Shown here piece by piece: positions 1 through 7,879 of a stretch of 64,000 bases of DNA (positions are counted from its first letter, which is position 1; every line of letters starts with the position of its first letter). The stretch comes from Acetatifactor muris. GTDB lineage: Bacteria > Bacillota > Clostridia > Lachnospirales > Lachnospiraceae. The stretch covers positions 1-64,000 of the forward strand of contig NZ_JANJZD010000018.1 in NCBI RefSeq assembly GCF_024623325.1, given 5' to 3'. The notes beneath the pieces were generated by a model. That model searched no databases and was not told the DNA's origin. It saw only the letters and a list, made by a program, of their open reading frames with translations. Made by a program: the position numbers and the translations under genes.

Positions 1-286
1 GGGACGGGTCCCTTGTGGGGTTTGGGGCAAGGCCCCAAGGTCTTAAACTACCTATATCTGCAATTTTCAAGGTTCTTTTGAGCTTATTTTTTTCGGCTCG
101 CTTTTTCATAGATTACTTGACACTACCCGCTTGTTTTATATGTACATATTATATCTCATATTCCGGAAGAAAAACAATTCGACAATCAGAACCATAAGCA
201 TGCAAATTATGGCAAAATCTGCACTATGCAGTTTTTAATCTGAAAGCAGTTTACCTGCTCACCTGTTTTTTCACATTTTCGGCAAC
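1..286. other. Intergenic region at window edge
   Basis: No convincing gene is seen here. A perfect 7-bp inverted repeat (TTGGGGC, loop AAG, GCCCCAA) lies at 22-38, preceded by another short palindrome at 1-12. A weak stem CTGC-ACTAT-GCAG followed by five T lies near 218-235 and could end transcription of the leftward dtd gene or of something entering from the left. A 60-codon open frame at 15-197 has no ribosome-binding site and looks accidental. Confidence 0.5.
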
Positions 287-739
287 TTAGTGACAGATTT
301 CTGCAGAGTCAAGAACAATTGTAAAAGGGCCGTCGTTTGTAAGGGCCACTTCCATTTCCGCTCCGAAGACGCCCTCTTCCACCACTGCTATCTCCTGCCT
401 GCATTTATCTACTATATAACGATATAACTGATTTGCCATACAGGGTTCTCCTGCGTTAATAAAGGAAGGCCTGTTTCCTTTCCGGCAGTCTGCATATAAA
501 GTAAACTGTGAGATAATTAACAGCTCACCGGAAACTGACTTCAGATCAAGATTGGTCTTACCGTTTTCATCCTGGAAAATTCTGAGTCCAATCATTTTCT
601 TTATCATTTTATCGGCTGTCTCCACCGTATCACTACTGCCGATACCCGCCAGCACCAGGAACCCCCTGCCGATACTGCCCACTGTACTTCCCTTTGCAGT
701 CACGCTTGCTTTCGAAACTCTCTGTATGACAAATTTCAT
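287..739 (-). CDS. dtd: D-aminoacyl-tRNA deacylase
   Basis: A cytoplasmic proofreading enzyme that hydrolyses D-amino acids (and glycine mischarged on tRNA-Ala) from tRNA. The 150-residue length is normal for the family. Both signature motifs are present: SQFTLYAD at residues 77-84, carrying the catalytic-site residues, and NDGPFT at 135-140, a slight variant of the usual NxGPVT cross-subunit Gly-cisPro motif (here Phe follows Pro). Its ATG overlaps the stop codon of the upstream permease gene as ATGA, so the two are probably translationally coupled and share the promoter at 2098-2126. Confidence 0.96.
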   Translation of the reverse strand: MKFVIQRVSKASVTAKGSTVGSIGRGFLVLAGIGSSDTVETADKMIKKMIGLRIFQDENGKTNLDLKSVSGELLIISQFTLYADCRKGNRPSFINAGEPCMANQLYRYIVDKCRQEIAVVEEGVFGAEMEVALTNDGPFTIVLDSAEICH

Positions 740-2064
740 TGTTTTCCATTCTCCTCTTCCGTATCTGCAGTCCCTGAATGTGTCTTCCTGCGTTTCTTTT
801 CTTTCGGCTGTTTCGCCTTCACCGGTGTCAGGTGGAGACCCTCTTCGTCTATGTACTCTACATTCTCATATTCATCTGACTGACTGGGAAGACTTTTCTT
901 TTTCAGCATACTGTTCACCATAGAGCGTATCGCAGCATAAAGGATGGCAAAAATCGGTACACCCACAATCATTCCCAGAACACCGAACAGCCCCCCGAAA
1001 AAAGTAATGGAGAAGATAACCCAGAAACCGGTAAGTCCTGTGGAGCTTCCCAGAATTTTCGGCCCCAGGATATTGCCGTCAAACTGCTGCAGAGCAAGTG
1101 CAAAAATTGCAAAATACAGAGCGTTCAGCGGATGCAGCGGATCTACTACAAAAATCAGAATGACGCTGGGAATCGCACCCAGAAAAGGTCCGAAAAAGGG
1201 AATGATATTCGTCACACCGATGATCAGACTGATCAGCATTGCATAGGGCGTTCCCATAAGGGTAGTCCCGATAAAACACAGGATGCCGATAATGATGGAG
1301 TCTACAATTTTCCCGCTCAAAAAGCCGATAAACGTTCTGTGGGTAAAGCGAAAGTTCCGGATAACAGTATTGGCCGTATTCCTTTCAAATACGGCGTAAA
1401 CAACCTTCTTGGCCTGGCTGGCAAACTGCTCTTTGCTGGCCAGAACATAAATAGAAATGACAAAACCGATCACAAAATCCCAGAGGACATCCAGTATGCC
1501 GATAAAGCTCAGAGAAAGTGTCCTAATCAGACTAGCCGTTTCCGGAAGAAGGTGATTCACCCAGTTTTCAAACTGTTCAGAATATTTGTTCAGTGTCTTC
1601 GTCACATAATTCCCGAAATCCTCATTGTCCTCCAGCACCTGCGTAATCCAGCCGCTTACATTATCCACATAGGAGTCGAAATTGTCAATCAGCCCCTGGA
1701 CACTGGGAACAATCTGGGATACCAGCATGGAAATCAGAATATAAATCAAAGCCACAAACAAAAATGCTGTAATGAGAATTCCCAGTGCCCTGATCACTTT
1801 CTTTCGTCTGGCCGATTTCTTTATCTTCCATCTGTCGCAGACAGGAATCAGTATTCTGGCCTCTACGAAATTCAATGCGGGCGTCAGCAGGTATGCCGTC
1901 ACCAGTCCGAACAGAACCGGCTTCAGAATATCAATGGCTGCACCGACGCCCAGCATGATATTAGAACTGTTAAAAATAAAATAATAAAAGGTAATTCCTG
2001 CCGCAATGACAGCAAATGCTGTAAGTCCCCAGTGAAGATATTTGTTGTTGATCTTGAACTTCAT
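736..2064 (-). CDS. AI-2E family transporter (PerM/YtvI-like permease)
   Basis: A 442-residue polytopic membrane protein of the AI-2E/PerM family. Members have been linked to export of small molecules or to Na+/H+ antiport, so the substrate is not defined here. About eight hydrophobic segments are visible, with a soluble stretch around residues 110-200 and a charged C-terminal tail rich in Lys and Glu. The conserved C-terminal block with [22 protein letters not shown] sequence (about residues 285-305) supports the family call. The start is backed by GGAAGGG eight bases upstream. It is the first gene of a two-gene unit with dtd. Confidence 0.85.
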   Translation of the reverse strand: MKFKINNKYLHWGLTAFAVIAAGITFYYFIFNSSNIMLGVGAAIDILKPVLFGLVTAYLLTPALNFVEARILIPVCDRWKIKKSARRKKVIRALGILITAFLFVALIYILISMLVSQIVPSVQGLIDNFDSYVDNVSGWITQVLEDNEDFGNYVTKTLNKYSEQFENWVNHLLPETASLIRTLSLSFIGILDVLWDFVIGFVISIYVLASKEQFASQAKKVVYAVFERNTANTVIRNFRFTHRTFIGFLSGKIVDSIIIGILCFIGTTLMGTPYAMLISLIIGVTNIIPFFGPFLGAIPSVILIFVVDPLHPLNALYFAIFALALQQFDGNILGPKILGSSTGLTGFWVIFSITFFGGLFGVLGMIVGVPIFAILYAAIRSMVNSMLKKKSLPSQSDEYENVEYIDEEGLHLTPVKAKQPKEKKRRKTHSGTADTEEENGKQ

Positions 2065-2097
2065 GTGTAAATCCCTTCCTGATATGCTTCTTTATCT

Positions 2098-2126
2098 ATC
2101 ATACTCTCTAATCATCCACATAACAA
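2098..2126 (-). promoter_or_regulatory. Sigma-A-type promoter for the permease-dtd unit
   Basis: On the minus strand TTGTTA and TATGAT are separated by exactly 17 bases and lie 35-60 bases upstream of the permease start. The match is 4/6 and 5/6 to consensus. Seen in sequence only. Confidence 0.6.
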
Positions 2127-2162
2127 GTGGGTTTTTACAGAACTTTGTAAATTTATGGGACT

Positions 2163-2768
2163 TTAACCCTGAAATCGGCCTTCATAGGGTGCCAGTTCAA
2201 AGCGAATAAAATAACCTCTGTCATGCTGACAGACCGGACAAATCTGAGGTGCTTTTGTCCCCTTGAAGACGAAACCGCAGTTCAGACACATCCACTCCTC
2301 TTCCACGTCCGAGACGAAAAGCTTTCCCTCCCGAAGCAGCTGTGCATACCTGCCGAAGCGATCTCCGTGAATTTTTTCAATCTCCGCTATCTGCAGAAAG
2401 GAAGCGGCAATCCGGTCAAAGCCTTCCTGCTTTGCTGTCTGACCAAAAGACTGATAGACGGAATCATGTTCTTCATATTCATTGTGCCGGGCCATGTCCA
2501 GCAAATCCGCCATGTTGTCAGAGATGTCCACCGGATATCCGCCATCGATAAAAATCGTATTGCCGGCCATCTCTTTCAGATGCTGATAGAATATTTCTGC
2601 ATGTTCTTTTTCCTGAGCCGCCGTAAATGCAAAAACGGCGCTTATGACATGGAGGCCATTTTTCTTTGCCTGAGAAGCCGCAAACGTATATCTGTTTCTT
2701 GCCTGGCTTTCTCCTGCGAACGCCCGCATCAGGTTATCTTTTGTTGTACTGTTGATAAATTCTGTCAT
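2163..2768 (-). CDS. rbr: Rubrerythrin
   Basis: A peroxide-detoxifying di-iron protein that reduces H2O2 to water with electrons from rubredoxin or NADH oxidoreductases in anaerobes. Residues 1-145 form the ferritin-like four-helix domain with glutamate/histidine ligands (Glu20, EKEH at 53-56, EKIH at 131-134). Residues 158-185 form the C-terminal rubredoxin-like knuckle with Cys161, Cys164, Cys177 and Cys180. The length of 201 is typical. AAGGAG precedes the ATG. It is a single leftward gene divergent from ttcA; a PerR-box-like sequence lies in the shared upstream region. Confidence 0.95.
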   Translation of the reverse strand: MTEFINSTTKDNLMRAFAGESQARNRYTFAASQAKKNGLHVISAVFAFTAAQEKEHAEIFYQHLKEMAGNTIFIDGGYPVDISDNMADLLDMARHNEYEEHDSVYQSFGQTAKQEGFDRIAASFLQIAEIEKIHGDRFGRYAQLLREGKLFVSDVEEEWMCLNCGFVFKGTKAPQICPVCQHDRGYFIRFELAPYEGRFQG

Positions 2769-2853
2769 GGGATACTCCTTAGCTTCATTTTATTTCCGTC
2801 CACAGACGGATATGTTTCATTTCTCACCATCAGTATGTCCTTCCTGAAATAAA

Positions 2854-2868
2854 TTATAATTAGATATT
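2854..2868. promoter_or_regulatory. Possible PerR-box-like operator
   Basis: The 15-mer TTATAATTAGATATT matches the PerR box TTATAATnATTATAA at 11 of 14 defined positions, with a perfect left half. PerR is known to repress rubrerythrin-type genes in clostridia. In an AT-rich intergenic region a match of this quality could be chance. Confidence 0.3.
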
Positions 2869-2895
2869 GTGTTTATTTTCCAAAAATACTACAAT
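2867..2895 (+). promoter_or_regulatory. Promoter for ttcA and the recombinase gene
   Basis: TTGTGT and TACAAT are separated by 17 bases (4/6 and 5/6 matches). The predicted transcription start, near 2902, leaves a short leader before ttcA. Confidence 0.6.
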
Positions 2896-2939
2896 GAAAA
2901 GGAAAGCTATCATTATACATGGAAAGAACAGGACAAATC

Positions 2940-3674
2940 ATGAAACTTCAGCAGGTATTAAGCTACACACGCAGAGCCGTGGATGATTATCAGATGATTG
3001 CACAGGGCGACAGAATCGCCGTGGGCATTTCCGGCGGAAAGGACAGCCTCACCCTTCTGTATGCACTGCACGGATTGAAACGTTTTTATCCGAAACATTT
3101 TGAGATTCATGCCGTAACCGTAGATCTGGGGTTCCAGAATCTGGATTTGAGCAGAATCGACGAGCTGTGCAGGGAACTGGACGTGGAGTACACCATTGTG
3201 AAAACCGATATTGCACAGATTATCTTTGAAGACCGGAAAGAAGAAAATCCCTGCTCTCTCTGCGCCAAAATGCGCAAAGGCGCCCTGAACCAGGCCATTA
3301 AGGAAAACGGGTGCAATAAAGTCGCCTATGCGCATCACAAGGACGACGTGGTGGAAACCATGCTGATGTCACTGATTTACGAAGGACGTTTTCATACCTT
3401 TTCCCCTGTCACTTACCTTGACCGGACGGAACTGACCGTCATCAGGCCTCTCATGTATATGAATGAAGCCGATGTCATCGGCTTTGTCCGCAAATACAAT
3501 GTACCGGTGGTAAAAAGTCCCTGTCCTGCGGACGGGTACACCAGAAGAGAATATGTGAAACAATTGCTCCGCCAGCTGAATCAGGAAAATCCAGGGGTAA
3601 AGGAACGGATGTTCACTGCAATTCAGAACGGAAAGATGAAAGGTTGGGAATATGGCTGTAATAAACCGGAATAA
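2940..3674 (+). CDS. ttcA: TtcA-type tRNA 2-thiocytidine biosynthesis protein
   Basis: An ATP-dependent PP-loop enzyme that thiolates a tRNA base (cytidine 32 in characterised TtcA) using an iron-sulfur cluster. The PP-loop SGGKDS is at residues 31-36. Three cysteines match TtcA cluster ligands: C105 and C108 in the CSLC motif and C195 in SPCPADG. The start at 2940 is preferred because AGGA lies six bases upstream and the conserved N-terminus begins there; an in-frame ATG at 2919 would add seven residues. Its 3' end overlaps the following recombinase gene by 23 bases, so the two form one unit. The exact tRNA substrate in Gram-positive members is less certain. Confidence 0.88.
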   Translation: MKLQQVLSYTRRAVDDYQMIAQGDRIAVGISGGKDSLTLLYALHGLKRFYPKHFEIHAVTVDLGFQNLDLSRIDELCRELDVEYTIVKTDIAQIIFEDRKEENPCSLCAKMRKGALNQAIKENGCNKVAYAHHKDDVVETMLMSLIYEGRFHTFSPVTYLDRTELTVIRPLMYMNEADVIGFVRKYNVPVVKSPCPADGYTRREYVKQLLRQLNQENPGVKERMFTAIQNGKMKGWEYGCNKPE

Positions 3675-4728
3675 TTATCATGACGAACAAAACAGACAGA
3701 ATATCCTGAAAATGCGTGCAGTCCTGGATACCCTTCCCTCTTTCTGCAGACAGTTTTTCAGAGGAATCGAGGAATATACTTCCGCCCGTACCCGTCTGGC
3801 TTATGCCTATGATTTGCGGCTTTTTTTTGAATTTCTCCATGAGCGGAATGCAGTTTGTGCCAGAATGGATATCACGGAATATCCCCTCTCCCTGCTGGAT
3901 CAGCTCACACGTCAGGATATCGAAGAATATCTGGAATACATGACTCTGTACCAGAAGGACGGAAAGGATATCACAAACGCAGAGAGAGGAAAGTCAAGAA
4001 AGCTGGCCGCTCTCCGCAGCTTTTACAATTATTTCTATCAGTCGGAAATGATTGCCTCTAATCCGGCCTCTCTGGTGGCCATGCCGAAGCTTCATGATAA
4101 GGAGATCATTCGTCTGGAGCCAAATGAGGTGGCCAGACTGCTTGACCAGGTGGAGGATGGAACAAATCTGACCAAAAAGGAAATGGAATATCATAAAAAG
4201 ACAAAAATCAGAGATGTGGCATTGCTGACCCTGCTTCTGGGCACCGGAATCCGTGTGTCAGAATGTGTGGGACTCGATATCCGGGATGTCAATTTCGATG
4301 TGTGCGGTATCAAAATCCGCCGTAAGGGCGGCTATGAGGCTGTGGTGTATTTTGGAGATGAAGTTGAGACCGCACTGCTGGATTATCTGGAGGAAAGAGA
4401 TCGAATCATTCCTGTGGAGGGACATGAGGATGCACTTTTTCTTTCCCTGCAGAACCGGCGGATAACTGTGCGGGCCGTGGAAAATCTGGTCAAAAAATAT
4501 GCCTCCAGAGTCACCACACTGAAAAAAATCACGCCTCACAAGCTCAGAAGCACCTACGGAACTTCGCTGTATCAGGAAACAGGGGATATCTATCTGGTGG
4601 CGGATGTGCTGGGACACAAAGATGTGAATACCACCAGAAAGCATTATGCCGCCCAGCAGGATGAACGCAGGCGCAGCGCCGCCCGGTATGTTAAGCTTCG
4701 AGAAAAACCCCAGCAACACGAACAGTAA
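3652..4728 (+). CDS. Tyrosine recombinase, XerC/XerD-like
   Basis: A site-specific recombinase of 358 residues. The N-terminal SAM-like core-binding domain spans about 25-140 and the catalytic domain about 150-345. All catalytic residues are present: R201 (GTGIRVSE), K225, H296 and R299 (HKLR), H322 (LGHKD) and nucleophile Y332. AAAGG lies before the ATG. It overlaps the end of ttcA and precedes lexA, so it is likely a chromosomally fixed recombinase rather than part of an integrated element; a role in chromosome dimer resolution is inferred. It is longer than typical XerC (about 300), mainly from insertions at 100-115 and 165-185. Confidence 0.85.
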   Translation: MAVINRNNYHDEQNRQNILKMRAVLDTLPSFCRQFFRGIEEYTSARTRLAYAYDLRLFFEFLHERNAVCARMDITEYPLSLLDQLTRQDIEEYLEYMTLYQKDGKDITNAERGKSRKLAALRSFYNYFYQSEMIASNPASLVAMPKLHDKEIIRLEPNEVARLLDQVEDGTNLTKKEMEYHKKTKIRDVALLTLLLGTGIRVSECVGLDIRDVNFDVCGIKIRRKGGYEAVVYFGDEVETALLDYLEERDRIIPVEGHEDALFLSLQNRRITVRAVENLVKKYASRVTTLKKITPHKLRSTYGTSLYQETGDIYLVADVLGHKDVNTTRKHYAAQQDERRRSAARYVKLREKPQQHEQ

Positions 4729-4744
4729 TCACAAGTATGAATTT

Positions 4745-4797
4745 CGAACATATTTTTGGAATATATGTTTGCTTTTTTAGTTCTGCTGTGATAAACT
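4745..4797 (+). promoter_or_regulatory. lexA promoter with two overlapping LexA-box-like sites
   Basis: Two imperfect 14-bp boxes resemble the Gram-positive LexA box CGAACnnnnGTTCG: CGAACATATTTTTG at 4745-4758 and GGAATATATGTTTG at 4758-4771. The outer halves CGAACATAT and ATATGTTTG are an inverted pair. A weak promoter, TTGCTT (4769-4774), 17 bases, TAAACT (4792-4797), overlaps the second box, as expected for autorepression. Confidence 0.6.
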
Positions 4798-4892
4798 GTA
4801 AAGGACGGAAGTGACACAATCTGTTTTACTAAGAACAGAATACAATAAAGAAACGGTAAGATTTTTATCAAAATCAGAACGGAGGTAACAAT

Positions 4893-5507
4893 ATGCCAGG
4901 AAAGATATCACCAAAGCAGCAGGAAATTCTTGACTATATTAAAGAAGAGATACTGAAAAAGGGCTATCCGCCCACGGTCCGTGAAATCTGTGAGACAGTC
5001 AGGCTGAAATCCACGTCTTCTGTGCATTCTCATCTGGAGACACTGGAAAAAAACGGTTACATACGCAGAGACCCTACAAAGCCCAGGGCCATAGAGATCT
5101 GTGATGAAAGCTTTCAGACAGTCCGCACGGAGATGGTCAGTCTTCCCATTATCGGCAATGTGGCGGCAGGCCAGCCTATTTTTGCAGAGGAAAATATTGT
5201 GGATTATTTCCCTGTCCCGGCGGATGTCGTTCCCAAGGGAGAGTCTTTTATTTTGAATGTACGGGGAGATTCTATGATAAATGCCGGGATTTTCAACGGA
5301 GACAGAGTCTTTGTCAATTCCTGCAATACCGCCCGGAACGGAGATATTGTGGTGGCTCTCATCGAGGACTCCGCCACGGTTAAGACCTTTTACAAAGAAA
5401 ACGGTTATATTCGTCTGCAGCCGGAAAATGATACCATGGATCCCATCATTGTGGAAAATTGTCAGATTCTGGGAAAGGTTTTCGGTATCTTCCGTTTTTA
5501 TCGCTGA
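4893..5507 (+). CDS. lexA: LexA repressor
   Basis: Transcriptional repressor of the SOS response. Residues 1-65 are the winged helix-turn-helix DNA-binding domain. Residues about 85-200 are the S24 self-cleaving peptidase domain: cleavage site Ala92-Gly93 in NVAAGQP, nucleophile Ser127 in GDSM, general base Lys164 in VKTFY. The length of 204 is standard. The start is backed by GGAGGTAAC five bases upstream. LexA-like boxes overlap its own promoter, consistent with autoregulation. Confidence 0.97.
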   Translation: MPGKISPKQQEILDYIKEEILKKGYPPTVREICETVRLKSTSSVHSHLETLEKNGYIRRDPTKPRAIEICDESFQTVRTEMVSLPIIGNVAAGQPIFAEENIVDYFPVPADVVPKGESFILNVRGDSMINAGIFNGDRVFVNSCNTARNGDIVVALIEDSATVKTFYKENGYIRLQPENDTMDPIIVENCQILGKVFGIFRFYR

Positions 5508-5676
5508 GCTATGCTGATTTTTTAGGCTCTCTTCCGATGGCAAGAAAATAAAAAGTTCATTACAGTCAAATCGGGAAAATTTTACATTTTTCCCGCTGCC
5601 GGTATATTTCAAAATCTTTTGCAGATATTAATATGGCCGGAACTTTAAATTGCCGTGCAGAAAAGAGGGTAAAAAT

Positions 5677-5889
5677 ATGGGAAATAAATTTTTGGATGGT
5701 ACTGCCCTTACCATTGCCATCATCGGTGCAATAAACTGGGCTCTGATCGGCATATTCCGTTTTGACCTGGTGGCCTTTATATTCGGTGATATGTCGTGGC
5801 TTTCCAGGATTGTCTACGCAATTGTAGGTGTCTGCGGATTATATCTGATCAGCTTCTATTTGCATCTTGGCGACCGAAGGGAAGCGTAA
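5677..5889 (+). CDS. DUF378 family small membrane protein
   Basis: A 70-residue protein with two hydrophobic segments (about residues 8-30 and 38-60). The first carries the DUF378 hallmark TIIGAINWALIG-like sequence (here ALTIAIIGAINWALIG), followed by a FDLV segment. Function is unknown for the family. AGAGGG lies seven bases before this ATG; an upstream in-frame codon at 5650 lacks a binding site. It stands alone between lexA and a convergent terminator. Confidence 0.85.
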   Translation: MGNKFLDGTALTIAIIGAINWALIGIFRFDLVAFIFGDMSWLSRIVYAIVGVCGLYLISFYLHLGDRREA

Positions 5890-5919
5890 CTTTCAGCAAA
5901 CTGAAATCAAAATGATTCG

Positions 5920-5949
5920 AAAAAAGGAAGCCTTACCGCTTCCTTTTTT
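5920..5949. terminator. Bidirectional terminator between convergent genes
   Basis: A perfect 11-bp stem, AAAAAAGGAAG paired with CTTCCTTTTTT and an 8-base loop, gives T-runs on both strands. It lies between the rightward DUF378 gene and leftward rsfS. Confidence 0.85.
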
Positions 5950-5969
5950 CTTATCTTCCTTATCTTAAC

Positions 5970-6353
5970 TTATCCTTTAAATTCGTCTGTATCTATCTGC
6001 TTTCCATCTCTCCAGATGCGTTCCAGATCATACAGAAATCTGTTTTCTCTGTCAAAAACATGCACAATCACATCGCCAAAATCCATGAGAATCCAGTTTG
6101 CCGTTTTATAACCTTCCGTCTGCTTTTCCGGGTATCCGGCACGGCCCAGTGTCTCCAGCACATTATCGCAGAGGGCCTGAATCTGATTCTTATTGGCGCC
6201 TCCTGCAATGATAAAGTAGTCGGCAATCACGGAGACTTCACTTATGTCTATTACCCGGATATCTTCTGCCTTTTTATCTTCCAGTGCCTGAATGGCCAGC
6301 CTGGCCATCTTTTTTGAATTCCTGTTTTCCTCTGCAGCTTTTTGCTTTTCCAT
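5970..6353 (-). CDS. rsfS: Ribosome silencing factor RsfS
   Basis: Binds ribosomal protein uL14 and blocks subunit joining, lowering translation under nutrient limitation. The 127 residues fit the RsfS/Iojap family: after an N-terminal helix comes the conserved block with ADYFIIAGG (about residues 45-53) and the later WILMDFGDVIVHVF segment with the invariant WxxxDxGDVxVHxF pattern. AGAGGG precedes the ATG. It is the last gene of the obg-yhbY-nadD-yqeK-rsfS series, 13 bases after yqeK, and is followed by a strong terminator. Confidence 0.95.
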   Translation of the reverse strand: MEKQKAAEENRNSKKMARLAIQALEDKKAEDIRVIDISEVSVIADYFIIAGGANKNQIQALCDNVLETLGRAGYPEKQTEGYKTANWILMDFGDVIVHVFDRENRFLYDLERIWRDGKQIDTDEFKG

Positions 6354-6366
6354 AATATATACCCTC

Positions 6367-6951
6367 TTATTGTTTCTTTTTACTGTAATATTTTCTGGTT
6401 TCTTCTGTCATGGGATCAATATCTCCTCCGGATATTTCCAGATAGCTTAAAGTGTCCTCCAGAATTTTCAACAGTGCTCCGTCCAGGTCAAGGAATGCCA
6501 TTTTTCTGATTTCCGCCAGATTCGGTGCATGTTTTCTGCCTGGCTCAATGTAGTCGGCCACAAAAACAATCTTCTCCAGAAGGCTCATTTCCTTTCTTCC
6601 TGTAGTATGGTTCTGAATGGCATTCAATATATCCTGATTCTTTACACCATATTTTTTCCTGGCGAGATATGCGCCTGCCTTTGCGTGCAGCAGAAAAGGA
6701 TTCTTTCTCTCTACCTTTGATATGGGAATATGATGCTTCTCACATATTTTCAGGCGCTTCTTGTCCGACAGACATTTTGCACAGTCATGAAGCAGTCCGG
6801 CAGCCTGCGCATCACAGACATTGCCCCCATAGCGCATGGCCAGTGCGGCAGCCGTATATTCCACTCCCAGAGTATGCTCATATCTGTCTCCGTCCTGCAC
6901 TTTCTCCATTGCTTTTCTCAGTTTTTTCAGGCTGTTATTCGTTTTTTTCAC
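6367..6951 (-). CDS. yqeK: YqeK-type HD-domain diadenosine tetraphosphatase
   Basis: An HD-domain phosphohydrolase; family members symmetrically cleave Ap4A to ADP. The HD motif is visible in GLLHDCAK, with the upstream metal-ligand histidine in RYEHTLGV and downstream histidine in NHTTG. The preferred start is a GTG at 6951, preceded by AAAAGGG with an eight-base spacer; an ATG at 6969 lacks a binding site. The start lies inside the end of nadD, a standard arrangement in Firmicutes, where both genes act around NAD and stress nucleotides. Confidence 0.88.
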   Translation of the reverse strand: MKKTNNSLKKLRKAMEKVQDGDRYEHTLGVEYTAAALAMRYGGNVCDAQAAGLLHDCAKCLSDKKRLKICEKHHIPISKVERKNPFLLHAKAGAYLARKKYGVKNQDILNAIQNHTTGRKEMSLLEKIVFVADYIEPGRKHAPNLAEIRKMAFLDLDGALLKILEDTLSYLEISGGDIDPMTEETRKYYSKKKQ

Positions 6952-7558
6952 GGTAAAAACCCTTTTCATTTATATAGTTTAACACTTTGTCAGGCACCAG
7001 ATACTTTACACTGAATCCCCCTGCAATCCGACGGCGTATTTCCGTGGAAGAGACAGACATACTCACAAAAGGTACCAGCATAATTTCCGCTTTGAACTTT
7101 TGCTCCAGTTCATATTTCTTTTTTTCCATCTCTGCCAGACTGATTTCATCTCTCACTGCCGCCGCCAAAATGCAGGCATCAAAAATCCTCTGAGGATTCT
7201 TCCAGTTTTCGATGCTGAAAAGGCAGTCTGCACCAACAATAAAAAAGAATCTGTTCCGGGGGTACAGCTGTTTCAGCTGTTCCAGGGTTTCATAGCTGTA
7301 AGTATGCCCCTCTCTCTTCACTTCCAGGTCACTGCTTCTGAAAAGCGGATGATCTGCCACGGCAAGCTCTGTCATCCGAAGCCTTTCCCTTCCCGGCAGG
7401 ACTTCTGCGGAATCCTTGAGATAAGGACATCCCGTGGGCATAAACCATACTTCGTCCAGTGCCAAAGCATCCAAAACCCATTCCGCCAGTATCAAATGTC
7501 CTATATGAATGGGATTAAAGGTACCTCCAAGGATACCGATCTGTTTCTCGTTCATCAT
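6935..7558 (-). CDS. nadD: Nicotinate-nucleotide adenylyltransferase
   Basis: Adenylates nicotinate mononucleotide to deamido-NAD in NAD synthesis. The N-terminal nucleotidyltransferase motif GGTFNPIHIGH starts within the first ten residues, and the C-terminal SSTEIRRR motif is present near residue 175. Either of two adjacent ATGs (7558 or 7555) fits AGGAA about eight bases upstream; a longer open frame to 7642 is not supported by homology. Its end overlaps yqeK by 17 bases and it follows yhbY by 22 bases. Confidence 0.95.
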   Translation of the reverse strand: MMNEKQIGILGGTFNPIHIGHLILAEWVLDALALDEVWFMPTGCPYLKDSAEVLPGRERLRMTELAVADHPLFRSSDLEVKREGHTYSYETLEQLKQLYPRNRFFFIVGADCLFSIENWKNPQRIFDACILAAAVRDEISLAEMEKKKYELEQKFKAEIMLVPFVSMSVSSTEIRRRIAGGFSVKYLVPDKVLNYINEKGFYREKNE

Positions 7559-7580
7559 ATTCTGTTCCTGAGTGGACTGT

Positions 7581-7871
7581 TTATGGTAAAATGATTTTCG
7601 GCTTATCCTTGTCCGGTTTATATAGCACAAATCTTTTGCCAATCACATGTACCACCTGTGAATGGGTTCTGTCTGCCACCATAGCTGCTATCTCACCCGG
7701 ATCATCAAAGCAGTTTTTCAGTACAGCCACTTTGATCAGTTCGTTTTTGTGAAAGGCTTCTCTGATTGCCTCGGTCAGTTCCGGTGTCAGACTGCTTTTT
7801 CCCACCTGAAAAATCGGGTTTAAGTTGCTTGCCAAACTCTTTAAATATGCTCTCTGCTTACTTGTCATCAT
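7581..7871 (-). CDS. yhbY: YhbY family RNA-binding protein (CRM domain)
   Basis: A 96-residue single CRM-domain protein associated with pre-50S ribosomal subunits. Hallmarks are the N-terminal LKSLASNLNPIFQVGK (the GKxG-like loop) and the central LIKVAVL segment. The start ATGATG is preceded by TAGGG. It sits eight bases after obg, in the conserved obg-yhbY-nadD order that links ribosome assembly factors. Confidence 0.93.
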   Translation of the reverse strand: MMTSKQRAYLKSLASNLNPIFQVGKSSLTPELTEAIREAFHKNELIKVAVLKNCFDDPGEIAAMVADRTHSQVVHVIGKRFVLYKPDKDKPKIILP

Positions 7872-7879
7872 TTTCTACC

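Noticed and set aside
1132..2070. Long plus-strand open frame of about 312 codons
   Set aside because: It is antisense to the AI-2E-family permease, lacks a ribosome-binding site and has shadow-type composition. The same holds for long antisense frames at 20004-20792, 23231-24451, 25948-26847, 34153-35394 and 45946-47067.
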